DNA from: Acinetobacter populi
GTDB taxonomy: Bacteria; Pseudomonadota; Gammaproteobacteria; Pseudomonadales; Moraxellaceae
Length of the DNA stretch: 64,000 bases
Direction: 5' to 3'
NCBI RefSeq assembly: GCF_002174125.1
Contig: NZ_NEXX01000002.1
Span: forward strand, 62,001-126,000
Shown: one piece after another, positions 45,697 through 54,219 of the stretch
How the letters are laid out: every line of letters begins with the position of its first letter
Numbering within the stretch: position 1 is the stretch's first letter
Notes under the pieces: generated by a model
Told to the model about the DNA's origin: nothing
What the model saw: only the letters and a program-made list of their open reading frames with translations
The model's database searches: none
Translations under genes and position numbers: made by a program

Positions 45697-45924
45697 ATGG
45701 ACAAAAATTTTAAAGTCTGGCTGATTAGTACTTACTTTGGTATTGGTGTGCTATATGCCATCTATCAACACTTCTGGGGACAGTATAACTATAAACCTTT
45801 TGGTTTTAATCTGGGACAAGGAATATTTTGGCCCGCCATGATGTTCCCGGGTGTTGGTAAGTTCATTGGTGGATTATTAATACTGGCTGTGATTGGCTTT
45901 ATTGTTTTGCGCCCTAGAAACTAG
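45697..45924 (+). CDS. Small two-helix membrane protein
   Basis: 75 residues. Helix 1 about 7-24 (VWLISTYFGIGVLYAIYQHF), then a polar loop with FGFNLGQGIFWPAMMFPGVG, helix 2 about 55-71 (GGLLILAVIGFIVL) and a basic tail RPRN. Start codon directly follows the preceding stop. Probably in the inner membrane. Not recognised. Confidence 0.7.
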   Translation: MDKNFKVWLISTYFGIGVLYAIYQHFWGQYNYKPFGFNLGQGIFWPAMMFPGVGKFIGGLLILAVIGFIVLRPRN

Positions 45925-45943
45925 CGATGAGGGAGTAAATGCA

Positions 45944-46621
45944 ATGAAGTCAACCGTTCAATCCACTACATACCTTGTATTTTCATCGGTACTGTTGATG
46001 GCATGTAATCAGAATAATCAACCAGCTCAGCAACGTAAAACTGATCAGGCTATAACAGTTCCTGCTAGTACATCTACGAATAGTCAACCATCCAAATATG
46101 CACCATACACTACAGACGAAGTGTACAGCAAGGTCAATAGATTGCAGTATATTGTCGAGCATGAAGCAGAGTTTCATCCTGCGGTTGTCAAGGAAGCGCA
46201 GTTTTATCTAGAGATTTGGGAGTTGGATAGTGCATCTCTTCAAGCCATGATGGAGGCTGACCTTGATCCAGATAATTCTGAATTTAATAATGATGATGCT
46301 GTGGAACCAGAACCACAAAGTTTTAATGTTCGTGCCAGAATATATGGTCGGGAATCCCAATCTGCATTTAATGTACCGGGGGCTATCGAATATATGCTGG
46401 AAATTCAATCTACAGATGATCGGGATTTTGTATTACAAGACTTAAAAATCAATCGAGGGCATTGTGGGTTTTATACAGGCGATTTTAAAAGCAAATTACC
46501 TGTCACCATGAGATATAGTGCAACCGTTTCCTATCTACTGAGATGTCGTGGGGATCAGGTGATTGATATTGAACTCATCACAGATCAAGGTGATTTTAGT
46601 CTAGATATTTCAAGCAATTAG
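45944..46621 (+). CDS. Lipoprotein of unknown function
   Basis: 225 residues from ATG 45944, which follows GAGGGAG; a longer frame from 45893 overlaps the preceding gene and lacks a ribosome-binding site. Signal peptide with lipobox LLMAC (Cys19), then a Q/N/T-rich linker (NQNNQPAQQ), a helical segment with YTTDEVYSKVNRLQYIVEHE, an acidic stretch and a C-terminal beta-rich part with two cysteines. Last gene of the four-gene envelope run; terminator follows. Not recognised. Confidence 0.75.
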   Translation: MKSTVQSTTYLVFSSVLLMACNQNNQPAQQRKTDQAITVPASTSTNSQPSKYAPYTTDEVYSKVNRLQYIVEHEAEFHPAVVKEAQFYLEIWELDSASLQAMMEADLDPDNSEFNNDDAVEPEPQSFNVRARIYGRESQSAFNVPGAIEYMLEIQSTDDRDFVLQDLKINRGHCGFYTGDFKSKLPVTMRYSATVSYLLRCRGDQVIDIELITDQGDFSLDISSN

Positions 46622-46650
46622 CTTATCTTTCCAATGATATACAAACCCAA

Positions 46651-46681
46651 AAAAAGAGAACAGTCCAGCCGTTCTCTTTTT
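46651..46681. terminator. Bidirectional terminator
   Basis: An 11-bp perfect stem, AAAAAGAGAAC at 46651-46661 and GTTCTCTTTTT at 46671-46681, loop of 9. Lies between the convergent lipoprotein gene and the next minus-strand gene. Confidence 0.9.
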
Positions 46682-46683
46682 AT

Positions 46684-47598
46684 TCAGGTGACAGAGCGTA
46701 CACTTTGCCTTAATCCCTGTTGTAGCGTTAAAGCCTCATGAATGTTGGATTGTGGTTGCGATGATCGCTGTTGTGATGGTTCAATTTGCTCAATCTGTTC
46801 CGGATAAAACTCTTCGGCAATCTGCATACCTTCGTCCTCTTGTAGTTCAAATACCGCATTGTTAAACCCAGCTCTGGCAATATAATCCAGTGCATCCTGT
46901 TCAAACCCTGCCGCCTTGCTCTGCTGATCCAGCTCCTGTGCCATCTGAATGGCATCTTTTAAATTTATCCCGTCACGCAAGGTTAAATCCACGTAATACA
47001 CCGGGGTACGATAACTCTGGGTGGTAGATTTTCCTCTTAAAGTCAATTGCAGTGGTAAACAAGACAATAAACAGCTTGATGCGGCATGGTAATAACTAAG
47101 CCTTGCTGCAAGGGTACGGATACTGTTGTAACCTGTGGTTCTAAATATAAATGTACCCAGTTCATCACTGTCATCCAGATTAACATGCAAACGACCATAA
47201 GGTTTACATTGTCCACCTTGTGCCAAAGGACATAAATCCGGTGATGGACAAGGTAATTGTTCTACACCTTGTTGGGTGAGTCGCTGGCAGGTTTCCCCAT
47301 TGCCAACACAGACCGGTCGGCCAGTCTGACGATCAAACAAGGTATATTCTGCCCGTAGATTGAGTTCCGGATCATTAAAAATCATGCGTACCGGAATACT
47401 TCTGAGTTTTTGGTTAGGGGCTTTAGCTCGAAGCTGTTCATCCAGTGGATGTTTGACCCAGCCGTCCTTGTTCTGGATCTGACTGGTAATGGTAAATTGA
47501 TCATCTTTTTCAGGTAATCGTTTGCCGTTCTTTTCGACTATTTTACCGATACTGATGCGACCCAATACGGGTGGTGTAATGGCAAGACCTTTAATCAT
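46684..47598 (-). CDS. Gp3-like recombination directionality factor candidate
   Basis: 304 residues. The start MIKGLAITPPVLGRISIGKI, then VEKNGKRLPEKDDQFTITSQ, resembles phage phiC31 Gp3-like proteins (often annotated as hydrolase or metal-binding protein in integrative elements). A five-cysteine cluster CVGNGETCQRL...CPSPDLCPLAQGGQCKPYG at about 110-155 probably binds zinc. Classical Gp3 reverses serine integrases, but this island has a tyrosine integrase, so a different role, for example in DNA recombination with YqaJ, is possible. AAGGAC precedes the ATG. Family assignment is moderate. Confidence 0.6.
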   Translation of the reverse strand: MIKGLAITPPVLGRISIGKIVEKNGKRLPEKDDQFTITSQIQNKDGWVKHPLDEQLRAKAPNQKLRSIPVRMIFNDPELNLRAEYTLFDRQTGRPVCVGNGETCQRLTQQGVEQLPCPSPDLCPLAQGGQCKPYGRLHVNLDDSDELGTFIFRTTGYNSIRTLAARLSYYHAASSCLLSCLPLQLTLRGKSTTQSYRTPVYYVDLTLRDGINLKDAIQMAQELDQQSKAAGFEQDALDYIARAGFNNAVFELQEDEGMQIAEEFYPEQIEQIEPSQQRSSQPQSNIHEALTLQQGLRQSVRSVT

Positions 47599-47680
47599 GA
47601 GAATGTCCTTTTAGTAAAATTTTACAGATGAGTGTTTACTATGTAAGTAAACAGAACATTAAAAAATCGATAGAAAATAA

Positions 47681-47757
47681 AGCAAAGCCGTCAGTTATGA
47701 CCTGCTCACCCGAATCGGGGTGGGCAGGTTGGGGACGGTTTTTTGCTTTTTTTTGCG
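47681..47757 (+). terminator. Strong nested hairpin with T-tracts, terminator or small RNA 3' end
   Basis: An outer stem CCGTC (47688-47692) with GACGG (47734-47738) encloses an 11-bp GC-rich stem (47701-47711 with 47718-47728, one G-U pair). Six T, GC and eight T follow on the plus strand. No plus-strand protein gene ends here, so it may terminate an unseen small RNA or antisense transcript. Confidence 0.6.
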
Positions 47758-47787
47758 TTTTGTGGCAGCGGTGAAATTTGACTGGGA

Positions 47788-48897
47788 TTAATCCGATGAA
47801 TGAGCACTGGCAGGATAAACATTAAAGCGTCTGTTGCCCGGACGGGTTTGTGGATACTGTTGCAGTAATTCCGGCTTTTCCTGTAACGCAGCCTTTTGAT
47901 CCAGTACCAGACTGTCTTTGGATCGTTTCCACGTCACACTACCTTGACTAAAAATGGCTTTTTCTGCATCTTTCATCAACGCCTGAATGCGGTGTTTCAG
48001 GTAATCGTACTTGGTCTGATGATCAGCCAGAGATTGACTCTCTTTGAGTAAATCAGGGAAAAGCTGGTCAATCCCTACCACATTGCGAAAATCTACAGTG
48101 TGTAACGGTTGATGTTGCGGATATAACAATTGCAATGCTTTAGCTGCTGATTCACTGGCATCGACTGAGGGTGGAATATCCTTCTCCACACAATCCCAGA
48201 AAATCCGTTCACTGGCAATCAATCGTTTAATCACTGTTTCATTACGCTCAACACGAAAGATTTTTGCCTCATGTCCACAGATGAGAACACAAACATGCGC
48301 TGCCTGTTTACCAGTCACTGCCAGTTGATGCTGTACCTGAATCAATACATAGAGTGGCACACCCTCTTTCCAGCGTTTGGCACCCCATTCTCCAATGGAC
48401 TTACATTCCAAGATCTGGATTTCATCACTACCGACCACACGATAATCCAGATTGGCAAGCATAAAGAACAAGTCAGGATCGGCATGTTGCAATACGGCAT
48501 TGACTCGTCTGACTTTATGACCTGTACGTTGTTGGTAATATTGTGCAATCAGTGGTTCAAGCTGATGCCCCCAATACAGAGGTGAATAGTGATGATCCTC
48601 TAATTGTTCAATCGAGGGTTGCATACGACCTGTTTTTATCATCCACAGTTCCAGCATGGACTGATGCGGATTAAGTCCACAGGCTGCGGCAGCATCACTA
48701 CTGCCAATGCCTTGCTTTCTGACCTGTAGCCATTGTTCACGGCTCATGCCTTTGGTTTCAGCCAAACGTCTGGCATGAAGTGGTTGTTTGACTGCCTGAT
48801 CTTTTAGATGAGGTGGATACGTTGCATCATTACTGGCCAGACTGTGTACGACAGGCAATGCAGGAGGTGTAGTGGTTGAAGAAGCGATGAGATTCAT
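47788..48897 (-). CDS. YqaJ-type viral recombinase/exonuclease
   Basis: 369 residues. The YqaJ domain (about 50-210) begins with QWLQVRKQGIGSSDAAAACG and LNPHQSMLELW. The nuclease active site is seen as an aspartate in the DLFFMLANLDYRV strand and ExK in IQILECKSIGEWG. This lambda-exonuclease-like enzyme degrades one DNA strand to feed single-strand annealing, a typical recombination gene of phages and integrative elements. It lies between the directionality-factor candidate and DUF932 on the same strand, but has terminator-like hairpins on both sides. Confidence 0.9.
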   Translation of the reverse strand: MNLIASSTTTPPALPVVHSLASNDATYPPHLKDQAVKQPLHARRLAETKGMSREQWLQVRKQGIGSSDAAAACGLNPHQSMLELWMIKTGRMQPSIEQLEDHHYSPLYWGHQLEPLIAQYYQQRTGHKVRRVNAVLQHADPDLFFMLANLDYRVVGSDEIQILECKSIGEWGAKRWKEGVPLYVLIQVQHQLAVTGKQAAHVCVLICGHEAKIFRVERNETVIKRLIASERIFWDCVEKDIPPSVDASESAAKALQLLYPQHQPLHTVDFRNVVGIDQLFPDLLKESQSLADHQTKYDYLKHRIQALMKDAEKAIFSQGSVTWKRSKDSLVLDQKAALQEKPELLQQYPQTRPGNRRFNVYPASAHSSD

Positions 48898-48946
48898 AAG
48901 AGTATTCCTGATAAAAGAGCAATTAAATGAATACGGATTTTGGGCA

Positions 48947-48976
48947 TAAAAAAACCATGCCCCCGAAAGGACATGG
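48947..48976 (-). terminator. Rho-independent terminator of the DUF932 gene
   Basis: CCATG (48955-48959) and CATGG (48972-48976), extended by C-G pairs, followed on the minus strand by a run of eight T. Confidence 0.8.
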
Positions 48977-49064
48977 CAAGATCGATCTTCTATTTTTTTA
49001 GTGCAATTGACTCAGCTTGTACGCTAGCTTGATCGGTAGCTTGTACGGTCTGCACCGTACAAGC

Positions 49065-50105
49065 TTAAGCCACCAGTCTTAAGGCTTGTTCCAGACTGCG
49101 TTGTTTAAGATTGGCACCAGCACCAAACCATGCTGAATCAAGTCGGTGGTCAGTACTCATGGCACGACGTTCGTGATCAACAAACTCGGTCATGGCACAC
49201 AGCAGACCATAGGCTGTACCTTTGGCTGAGGATAATTCCGCACCACGTCCCTGACCATTAAACATTTCCATCACTTTAGACATGGCTCGACCATTGGGTT
49301 CAGTTTTATTGCCTGACTGGATTTTGGCCTGATCAGAAACATTGCGATAAAACTGGATTAGGTTGTCGTCCTGTTCGGCAATACTCAGACTACTATTGTT
49401 AAACACAGCATCAAAGTAGGCTGCGGCTTCGCTCTGACTGACTTTACGTTCGGTCAGTTGTTTCATTTCATACATATGATCCTGCCAGACACGTACAGAG
49501 ATCCCGAGCTGGGTTTTTACAGCTTCGGCATCAAAGGTAGTACTGTGAGGTACTTTAACTACGCCAGCATTGGCATGTTTACCTTTTAATGCAATCGCCA
49601 GCGTGTTATTACACACCACCCGAATATCGGTAAATTGTGCCGTGGTTGCCAATGTGCCATCACAAGCCGTTGCCAATAAAATATAACCATGACTGACGTC
49701 ACCCCCACGTAAAGCATGTGATTGCCCTGTTCTGGCTAAAGCCCAGAATTTCTTGCCACCTTTGAGTACGCCTGCGGTTTCCAGTTCAAAACCAGATTGC
49801 TCAGTTAAGTCCCGATAAAATTCCAGAATGGCATGAGGCTGCACTTCCTGATAACGCTGACTAACCACCGATAGCGGTGCATGGCTGTCAGAGCGATATA
49901 GTACCCGTTGTTCCTGATAAGGCAGGATAATACTTTGCCCCCGTTCATTTTTTGCCATATAACTGACATCTGAGGATTCAATCCGCCAGTCCATACCGGC
50001 TTCTTTTGCCCAGACTTCAATCGGCTGGTTAGGGCTGAGTTGATTCCCCAGACCATGCCATGGCGTTTCACCGACATAGGCCATTTGTTCAAGTTGATGT
50101 GCCAT
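49065..50105 (-). CDS. DUF932 domain protein
   Basis: 346 residues. MAHQLEQMAYVGETPWHGLG is the diagnostic opening of phage and plasmid DUF932 proteins, followed by VSQRYQEVQPHAILEFYRDL, KFWALARTGQ and FTDIRVVCNNTLAIALKGKH. These proteins are frequent in mobile elements beside recombination genes; their biochemistry is not known. AAGGAA stands 8 bases before the ATG. Downstream of the zinc-ribbon gene on the same strand. Confidence 0.9.
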   Translation of the reverse strand: MAHQLEQMAYVGETPWHGLGNQLSPNQPIEVWAKEAGMDWRIESSDVSYMAKNERGQSIILPYQEQRVLYRSDSHAPLSVVSQRYQEVQPHAILEFYRDLTEQSGFELETAGVLKGGKKFWALARTGQSHALRGGDVSHGYILLATACDGTLATTAQFTDIRVVCNNTLAIALKGKHANAGVVKVPHSTTFDAEAVKTQLGISVRVWQDHMYEMKQLTERKVSQSEAAAYFDAVFNNSSLSIAEQDDNLIQFYRNVSDQAKIQSGNKTEPNGRAMSKVMEMFNGQGRGAELSSAKGTAYGLLCAMTEFVDHERRAMSTDHRLDSAWFGAGANLKQRSLEQALRLVA

Positions 50106-50154
50106 AAGATAGATTCCTTTTTAAATAGTGGTATGGGTTTCAGTTCAAACTGAT

Positions 50155-50445
50155 TTAAGACTGCTGTAATAAAGTCGATGGAAAGCGTTGATAACAGTGC
50201 TGGCAAAAACACAGACTAATCGGTTGTAAAGGCTCAGGTTCCGTCAGTATATTGACCAGTCCACCTAATACCGTACCGGCAACACCGCCAACCAGTGGCG
50301 GCAAGTTAAATGATTTGGCAACGGTTGCACCTAATGCAGCCAGTGTTGCTGGAGAAGCCATACTTGCCATGGCATTGGTTGGTGAAGGATTATTTTCAAT
50401 CAATACAACCTGTTCTGACTGACAGAATGGACATTTCAAACTCAT
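50155..50445 (-). CDS. Small zinc-ribbon protein with a glycine-rich middle
   Basis: 96 residues from ATG 50445 (MSLKCPFCQSEQVVLIENN); an upstream in-frame start lies within a terminator hairpin and is unlikely. CPFC at the start and CFCQHC near the end would form one zinc site. Between them is an Ala/Gly-rich apolar segment (LAALGATVAKSFNLPPLVGG, then VAGTVLGGLV), perhaps a membrane or glycine-zipper hairpin. Encoded just upstream of DUF932, probably in one transcript. Family not recognised. Confidence 0.7.
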   Translation of the reverse strand: MSLKCPFCQSEQVVLIENNPSPTNAMASMASPATLAALGATVAKSFNLPPLVGGVAGTVLGGLVNILTEPEPLQPISLCFCQHCYQRFPSTLLQQS

Positions 50446-50470
50446 TATTATTTCCTTAAATTCCAGACAT

Positions 50471-50494
50471 AAAAAAACCTGCGTGAAAGGCAGG
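50471..50494 (-). terminator. Rho-independent terminator of the Gp2-like gene
   Basis: CCTGC (50478-50482) and GCAGG (50490-50494) with a 7-base loop, followed on the minus strand by seven T. Also present in the leader of the zinc-ribbon gene, 26 bases before its start. Confidence 0.8.
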
Positions 50495-50583
50495 TCATTA
50501 CAGTGACTCAAGCAAACTCGATAAAGAGTTTCATGATTCTCATTAGGATGTTATGGTTCTGAAATTATTTGGGATGAGATGAT

Positions 50584-51501
50584 TTATATACCTCTACGCC
50601 ACGCCACATCAAATTGCCCTGTACTAAACGTTCGTGTATTTACAGTGGGTTTAGCGCGAAGATGTTGTGATTGTTTCTCTGGATTAACCAGATATTGGGC
50701 TGTGTTTAACGCATTAGTGACTTGTATAGGATTATCCCGATGAATCATACCAATCCCCAATGTTCCCATTTGACGAAACCCTGCCTTATATTCAGGACTA
50801 TTACAGACAAATGCAGTTCCCAAACTATACGTTATTTCATTCCAGCATTGACTGACCTGTAGACCAATCCCAAAATCGTTCTGATGGCGATTACCATCGT
50901 ATATCAGTAAAAGATGGCAATGGTAGCCTTTGCTTATCCCCTGCTCCAATGCCCAGGCATAACCCTGTAAATCACGAAAACAGGTATCCTGATTACTGAT
51001 GCGATTACATAAAGTTTTTATATCATGAATAAATCTTTCAACATTTATATATTGATGGTTTTCAGGTTGATAAGCCAAATCCACACGAACAAATAACAAT
51101 CTGGCATAATGATTGATCAGTTGTTGTAGATAGTGGTTTAGATTCTGCTGATTACGTTGTTCCTGACGATATCGCTCATAACATCCTGTTGTATAAAATT
51201 GCATCCAGTATTGAGCGATTCCAATGAGGTGCATCATTTTTTCATTACTGAATCTCATGATTTGCTCATAGCCTTGACCAGATAACATTTGTTCAATCAT
51301 CTCTACAACATAAACAAAAGATTGTATCGGATATGAATAATGGTAATCATGATAGAAGATTTTAAATACTGACACTAATTCAAGTAGATAGCTTTTTAAT
51401 GCTTCAATTGTAAACAAGTCCCAACATTGATTTATTTCTGTCATAAACAGTTCAATTTCAATCAAGACATTTGATTCATGCGTTAAGTTGCAAGACACCA
51501 T
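50584..51501 (-). CDS. Inovirus Gp2-like / YagK-YfjJ C-terminal domain protein
   Basis: 305 residues from ATG 51501; ATG 51507 is only two bases from the ribosome-binding site. The C-terminal half matches the Gp2 pattern: LLFVRVDLAYQPENHQYINV, WALEQGISKGYHCHLLLIYD, GLQVSQCW, GTLGIGMIHRDNP and LNTAQYLVNPEK. HCHLLL is an HUH-like motif and the tyrosine in AQYLV could be the nicking residue, so it may be a rolling-circle-type relaxase/replication protein. Its N-terminal half is helical. Catalysis is inference. Confidence 0.7.
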   Translation of the reverse strand: MVSCNLTHESNVLIEIELFMTEINQCWDLFTIEALKSYLLELVSVFKIFYHDYHYSYPIQSFVYVVEMIEQMLSGQGYEQIMRFSNEKMMHLIGIAQYWMQFYTTGCYERYRQEQRNQQNLNHYLQQLINHYARLLFVRVDLAYQPENHQYINVERFIHDIKTLCNRISNQDTCFRDLQGYAWALEQGISKGYHCHLLLIYDGNRHQNDFGIGLQVSQCWNEITYSLGTAFVCNSPEYKAGFRQMGTLGIGMIHRDNPIQVTNALNTAQYLVNPEKQSQHLRAKPTVNTRTFSTGQFDVAWRRGI

Positions 51502-51506
51502 TTCCA

Positions 51507-51539
51507 TTACCCTTTGCTATTTATACATACAAAGGGTAA
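51507..51539 (-). promoter_or_regulatory. Inverted repeat covering the Gp2 ribosome-binding site
   Basis: TTACCCTTTG (51507-51516) and CAAAGGGTAA (51530-51539) are exact complements around a 13-base loop. On the minus-strand mRNA the second arm contains the AAAGGG ribosome-binding site, so the stem would hide it. It could be a translational switch, an operator or a nick-site hairpin. Confidence 0.55.
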
Positions 51540-51810
51540 ATGTGTTATTTTTTACTGGATTAGGATGATGTCTGTAACATAAGCTTTTATTGATAGTTTA
51601 AGTAAACTAAGCATATGTTTTACATATAATATATTAGTAATAGATGGATAGTGAATAAGATTAAAAACCTGTTAGGTATTCTGTATAGAATACATCCTTG
51701 TACTAGACTTAGGTACATTGATCCTTTGGGATAATGTGGGAGATTTATGAAAAAATGCTAGGCTAAAGTTATTCCTATGCATGTTTTTTCAAATTGGCTA
51801 TGTGCATAAA
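51540..51810. other. AT-rich gap between the two Gp2-like genes
   Basis: About 270 bp with stops in all frames. A candidate promoter for the first Gp2-like gene should be here, but none stands out; no repeat of note. Confidence 0.4.
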
Positions 51811-52989
51811 TCAATTTTTCCTTATTTTTGATTTAAAAACAATACTGGTTTCTCTACTAGACTCTTTACTCTGCGAGAGATCATTCAATCTTTGACGTAT
51901 TTCAGGTGGATTGTAATATTTTTCTGATTTAGTCAAATAACCAATTGTTCGCTGTTTGAAAAGCTCTATATCCTTTGATTGCCCTGCTTTTATTTTACAA
52001 AAACTTTTTCTATATTTTTTCGGATAAGATGCTATATGTGAATGGTGAGATAATCCAACCCCTAAGGTAAGGGTATCACACCAATAATTATCTATCTGAT
52101 ATTGAAGAGTTTTAATATCACCGACTTTATTTGTTGGAAAAATGAGAATCATCCGGAAATAAAGCCCTTGTACATTGTTGTACTCCCACTTACCCATATA
52201 CCCTACCATACGGCTCAATGGATCAATATTTCTAGCATTATTTAAAAACTGCGCCTTGAACGTCAATATGTTCTTTTTTTCTCCATTAGCCGTGTTAACC
52301 TCTATTAAACTTCCATCTGTCCCCAAACAAAAATCAAAAGATATAAATGTCAAATCATCAAATTTTTGTATGAGATGATCAAAATAAATACAAAAATCTT
52401 TGTATTTCTGATTGGTTTTTCGTTGAGTTTCATTAAAATAATATTGATTTTCTTCACTATGTAGTTGGCTCTTCAAAGCAAATGCAAAATTGTTAATTTG
52501 ATGTTTTTGTCTATCTGATAATTGAATATCCTGAATGGGTTGTGGATAAACAGGATTTACATTAGTATTATTTATCATAGAATCAGGACTCAAGGTAGCC
52601 TGATTATTACTGTTATACTCCCAAAGTAGTTGCATAAAGAGTTGAACATTTTTACTAATCGTAGGAAATTGAAGTGGATATTCATCACTTGGAGCAGAAG
52701 GTGGGCGTATATACAAAAAATCAAAAGGATTAATCATTTGTGATAAAGGAGTCGCCGAATACGTAAAATTACCAGTATTATTCAAACCTAAACACCTAAA
52801 AATATTAGAATTATATTTATTAATAATTGCAATAAATTTTTCAATTTTTTTATAAAATTCAAATTTCCCGTCACACAGTACAGGAAATGATATTAAAGTG
52901 GTTTTAGTATCAAAAAAATTGATATGTAAATTTAATTCGTCAAAAAGCATTTCTATTTCATCAATCATGACATCAAGTTTAATTCTCAT
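51811..52989 (-). CDS. Second Gp2-like protein, HUH motif lost
   Basis: About 392 residues from ATG 52989 (MRIKLDVMIDEIEMLFDELN); a TTG at 53007 is an alternative. The C-terminal part parallels the first Gp2-like protein: DDLTFISFDFCLGTD, then VQGLYFRMILIFPTNKVGDI, LTLGVGLSHHSHIASYPKKY and TIGYLTKSEKYYNPPE. At the HUH position it has YFRMILIF, so both histidines are gone, but YLTKSEKY keeps the tyrosine. It may be a regulatory or inactive partner. Very low GC suggests a separate origin. Confidence 0.6.
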   Translation of the reverse strand: MRIKLDVMIDEIEMLFDELNLHINFFDTKTTLISFPVLCDGKFEFYKKIEKFIAIINKYNSNIFRCLGLNNTGNFTYSATPLSQMINPFDFLYIRPPSAPSDEYPLQFPTISKNVQLFMQLLWEYNSNNQATLSPDSMINNTNVNPVYPQPIQDIQLSDRQKHQINNFAFALKSQLHSEENQYYFNETQRKTNQKYKDFCIYFDHLIQKFDDLTFISFDFCLGTDGSLIEVNTANGEKKNILTFKAQFLNNARNIDPLSRMVGYMGKWEYNNVQGLYFRMILIFPTNKVGDIKTLQYQIDNYWCDTLTLGVGLSHHSHIASYPKKYRKSFCKIKAGQSKDIELFKQRTIGYLTKSEKYYNPPEIRQRLNDLSQSKESSRETSIVFKSKIRKN

Positions 52990-53267
52990 ATAATCATTCC
53001 ATATCAATATCTTATATATATTTTTTCAACTTAAAACATGTATAGTTTATCCTTTTTAAGGATTAAATTATACTTTTATTTAAATTAATTTTATAAAATA
53101 ATTTTAAATTATACTATTTAATTAATTTAAGAATAATAAAATTAAAAAATTAATAATATTTAACCAATATTCAACCTATGAAATGTTATTAATTATCTTT
53201 AAAATATTTAGTAAACCTATATCATGATCTTATGACTAAATGCTATACATTAAAATACGATTAAGAG
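52990..53267. other. Extremely AT-rich stretch
   Basis: About 280 bp consisting almost only of A and T, with short mixed repeats of TTAATTTAA and TTTTAAAT type. No gene. Such DNA suits melting, H-NS-like binding or replication initiation, but nothing specific is shown. Confidence 0.5.
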
Positions 53268-53946
53268 GAAAAATTAAAGATTTATTACCTAGACTGGCTG
53301 ATACGGTTAGAGTAATGGCTAAAGATAACCGATTATTTGTTGAGGCGGGACCCTATCGTTATCGCTCGGGTATTCCATGACGAGGCTTACCAGATCGATT
53401 TTGTAATTTTAGAGTGGTACATACACGCTTTAGCTGCTGGGCTAAAGCAGGCGTATAGCAGAGGATTTTTGAAGTGCTGTCACAGCACAGCGAATGAATA
53501 TGTAATGCTGGACTCAAGAATATTACGTACTCATAAACACAGTGCAGAAAAAAATCAGATATAGAATGCAGTAAAGGCAGCTTGAGTACAAAAAATCATG
53601 CACGTACTGATGCCTTATAACCCTCAGGATTTTATCTAACTGCTAGAAGGTTCACGATTTAAATTGTGCCGATGTATTGGTAGACTTATCATTAAAGCTT
53701 ACAACTCTATGGATCGAGTGATTGATCCGATCCTTGGAGTAAATGCTCAAGTTATTATGTCAGCCAAAAACAATCTTATTCATCAACGTGATTATGATAA
53801 GCATCTTTATAAGGCAAGACATCTAATTGAAAACTTTTTTACCAAGCTTAAGCAGTTTTATGCTATTGCTACACATTATGATAAATTGGATTAGAATTTT
53901 TTGTCAGCAATCTATCTTGCTTCTACTTTAATCTGGCTTAATTGGT
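53268..53946 (+). pseudogene. IS5-family transposase relic
   Basis: Fragments in order: DLLPRLADTVRV, then a frameshift, VFHDEAYQIDF-like remains of GIPWRGLPDRF, then NEYVMLDSRILRTHKHSAEK with the first catalytic Asp, a stop, NAVKAA, stops, and finally GVNAQVIMSAKNNLIHQRDY, YKARHLIENFFTKLKQF (with the last Glu) and YDKLD. This is the order of an IS5-group DDE transposase, with several stop codons and shifts. No intact ends seen. Confidence 0.8.
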
Positions 53947-54219
53947 AACACACCCTAGTATACTGTCAATATGTAATGGCAGATTAGGAATGAATGTAAT
54001 CGCATCATTGGGAAATAGAATGAATGTAAAATCTTAACTTTCGCAAAAGGCCTAATGATTAAAAAATAAATAAAAATTAGGTATAGAAAGTATCATTGTA
54101 TTTAATAAATCCTAGAGCTATAACAGAAGTTATTTTTTTATATGCTTTACCTGTCCTATATATTACTATTTTAACCTATCCAATCAACAGTTTTATGTGG
54201 GCTATTATGTGGGTTAAAA
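53947..54219. other. Gap before the right island end
   Basis: About 270 bp with no supported gene. Near its end lies the second copy of the 17-base GTGGG repeat (54197-54213). The rest is AT-rich and featureless. Confidence 0.4.
54197..54213 (+). repeat. Candidate integrase arm-site repeat, right copy
   Basis: GTGGGCTATTATGTGGG differs by one base from 23194-23210. It lies 7 bp inside the right attachment repeat, while the left copy lies about 120 bp inside the left one. Confidence 0.45.

Noticed and set aside
53337..53894. Two apparent small proteins of about 75 residues
   Set aside because: Both are pieces of one broken IS5-type transposase in the same frame.
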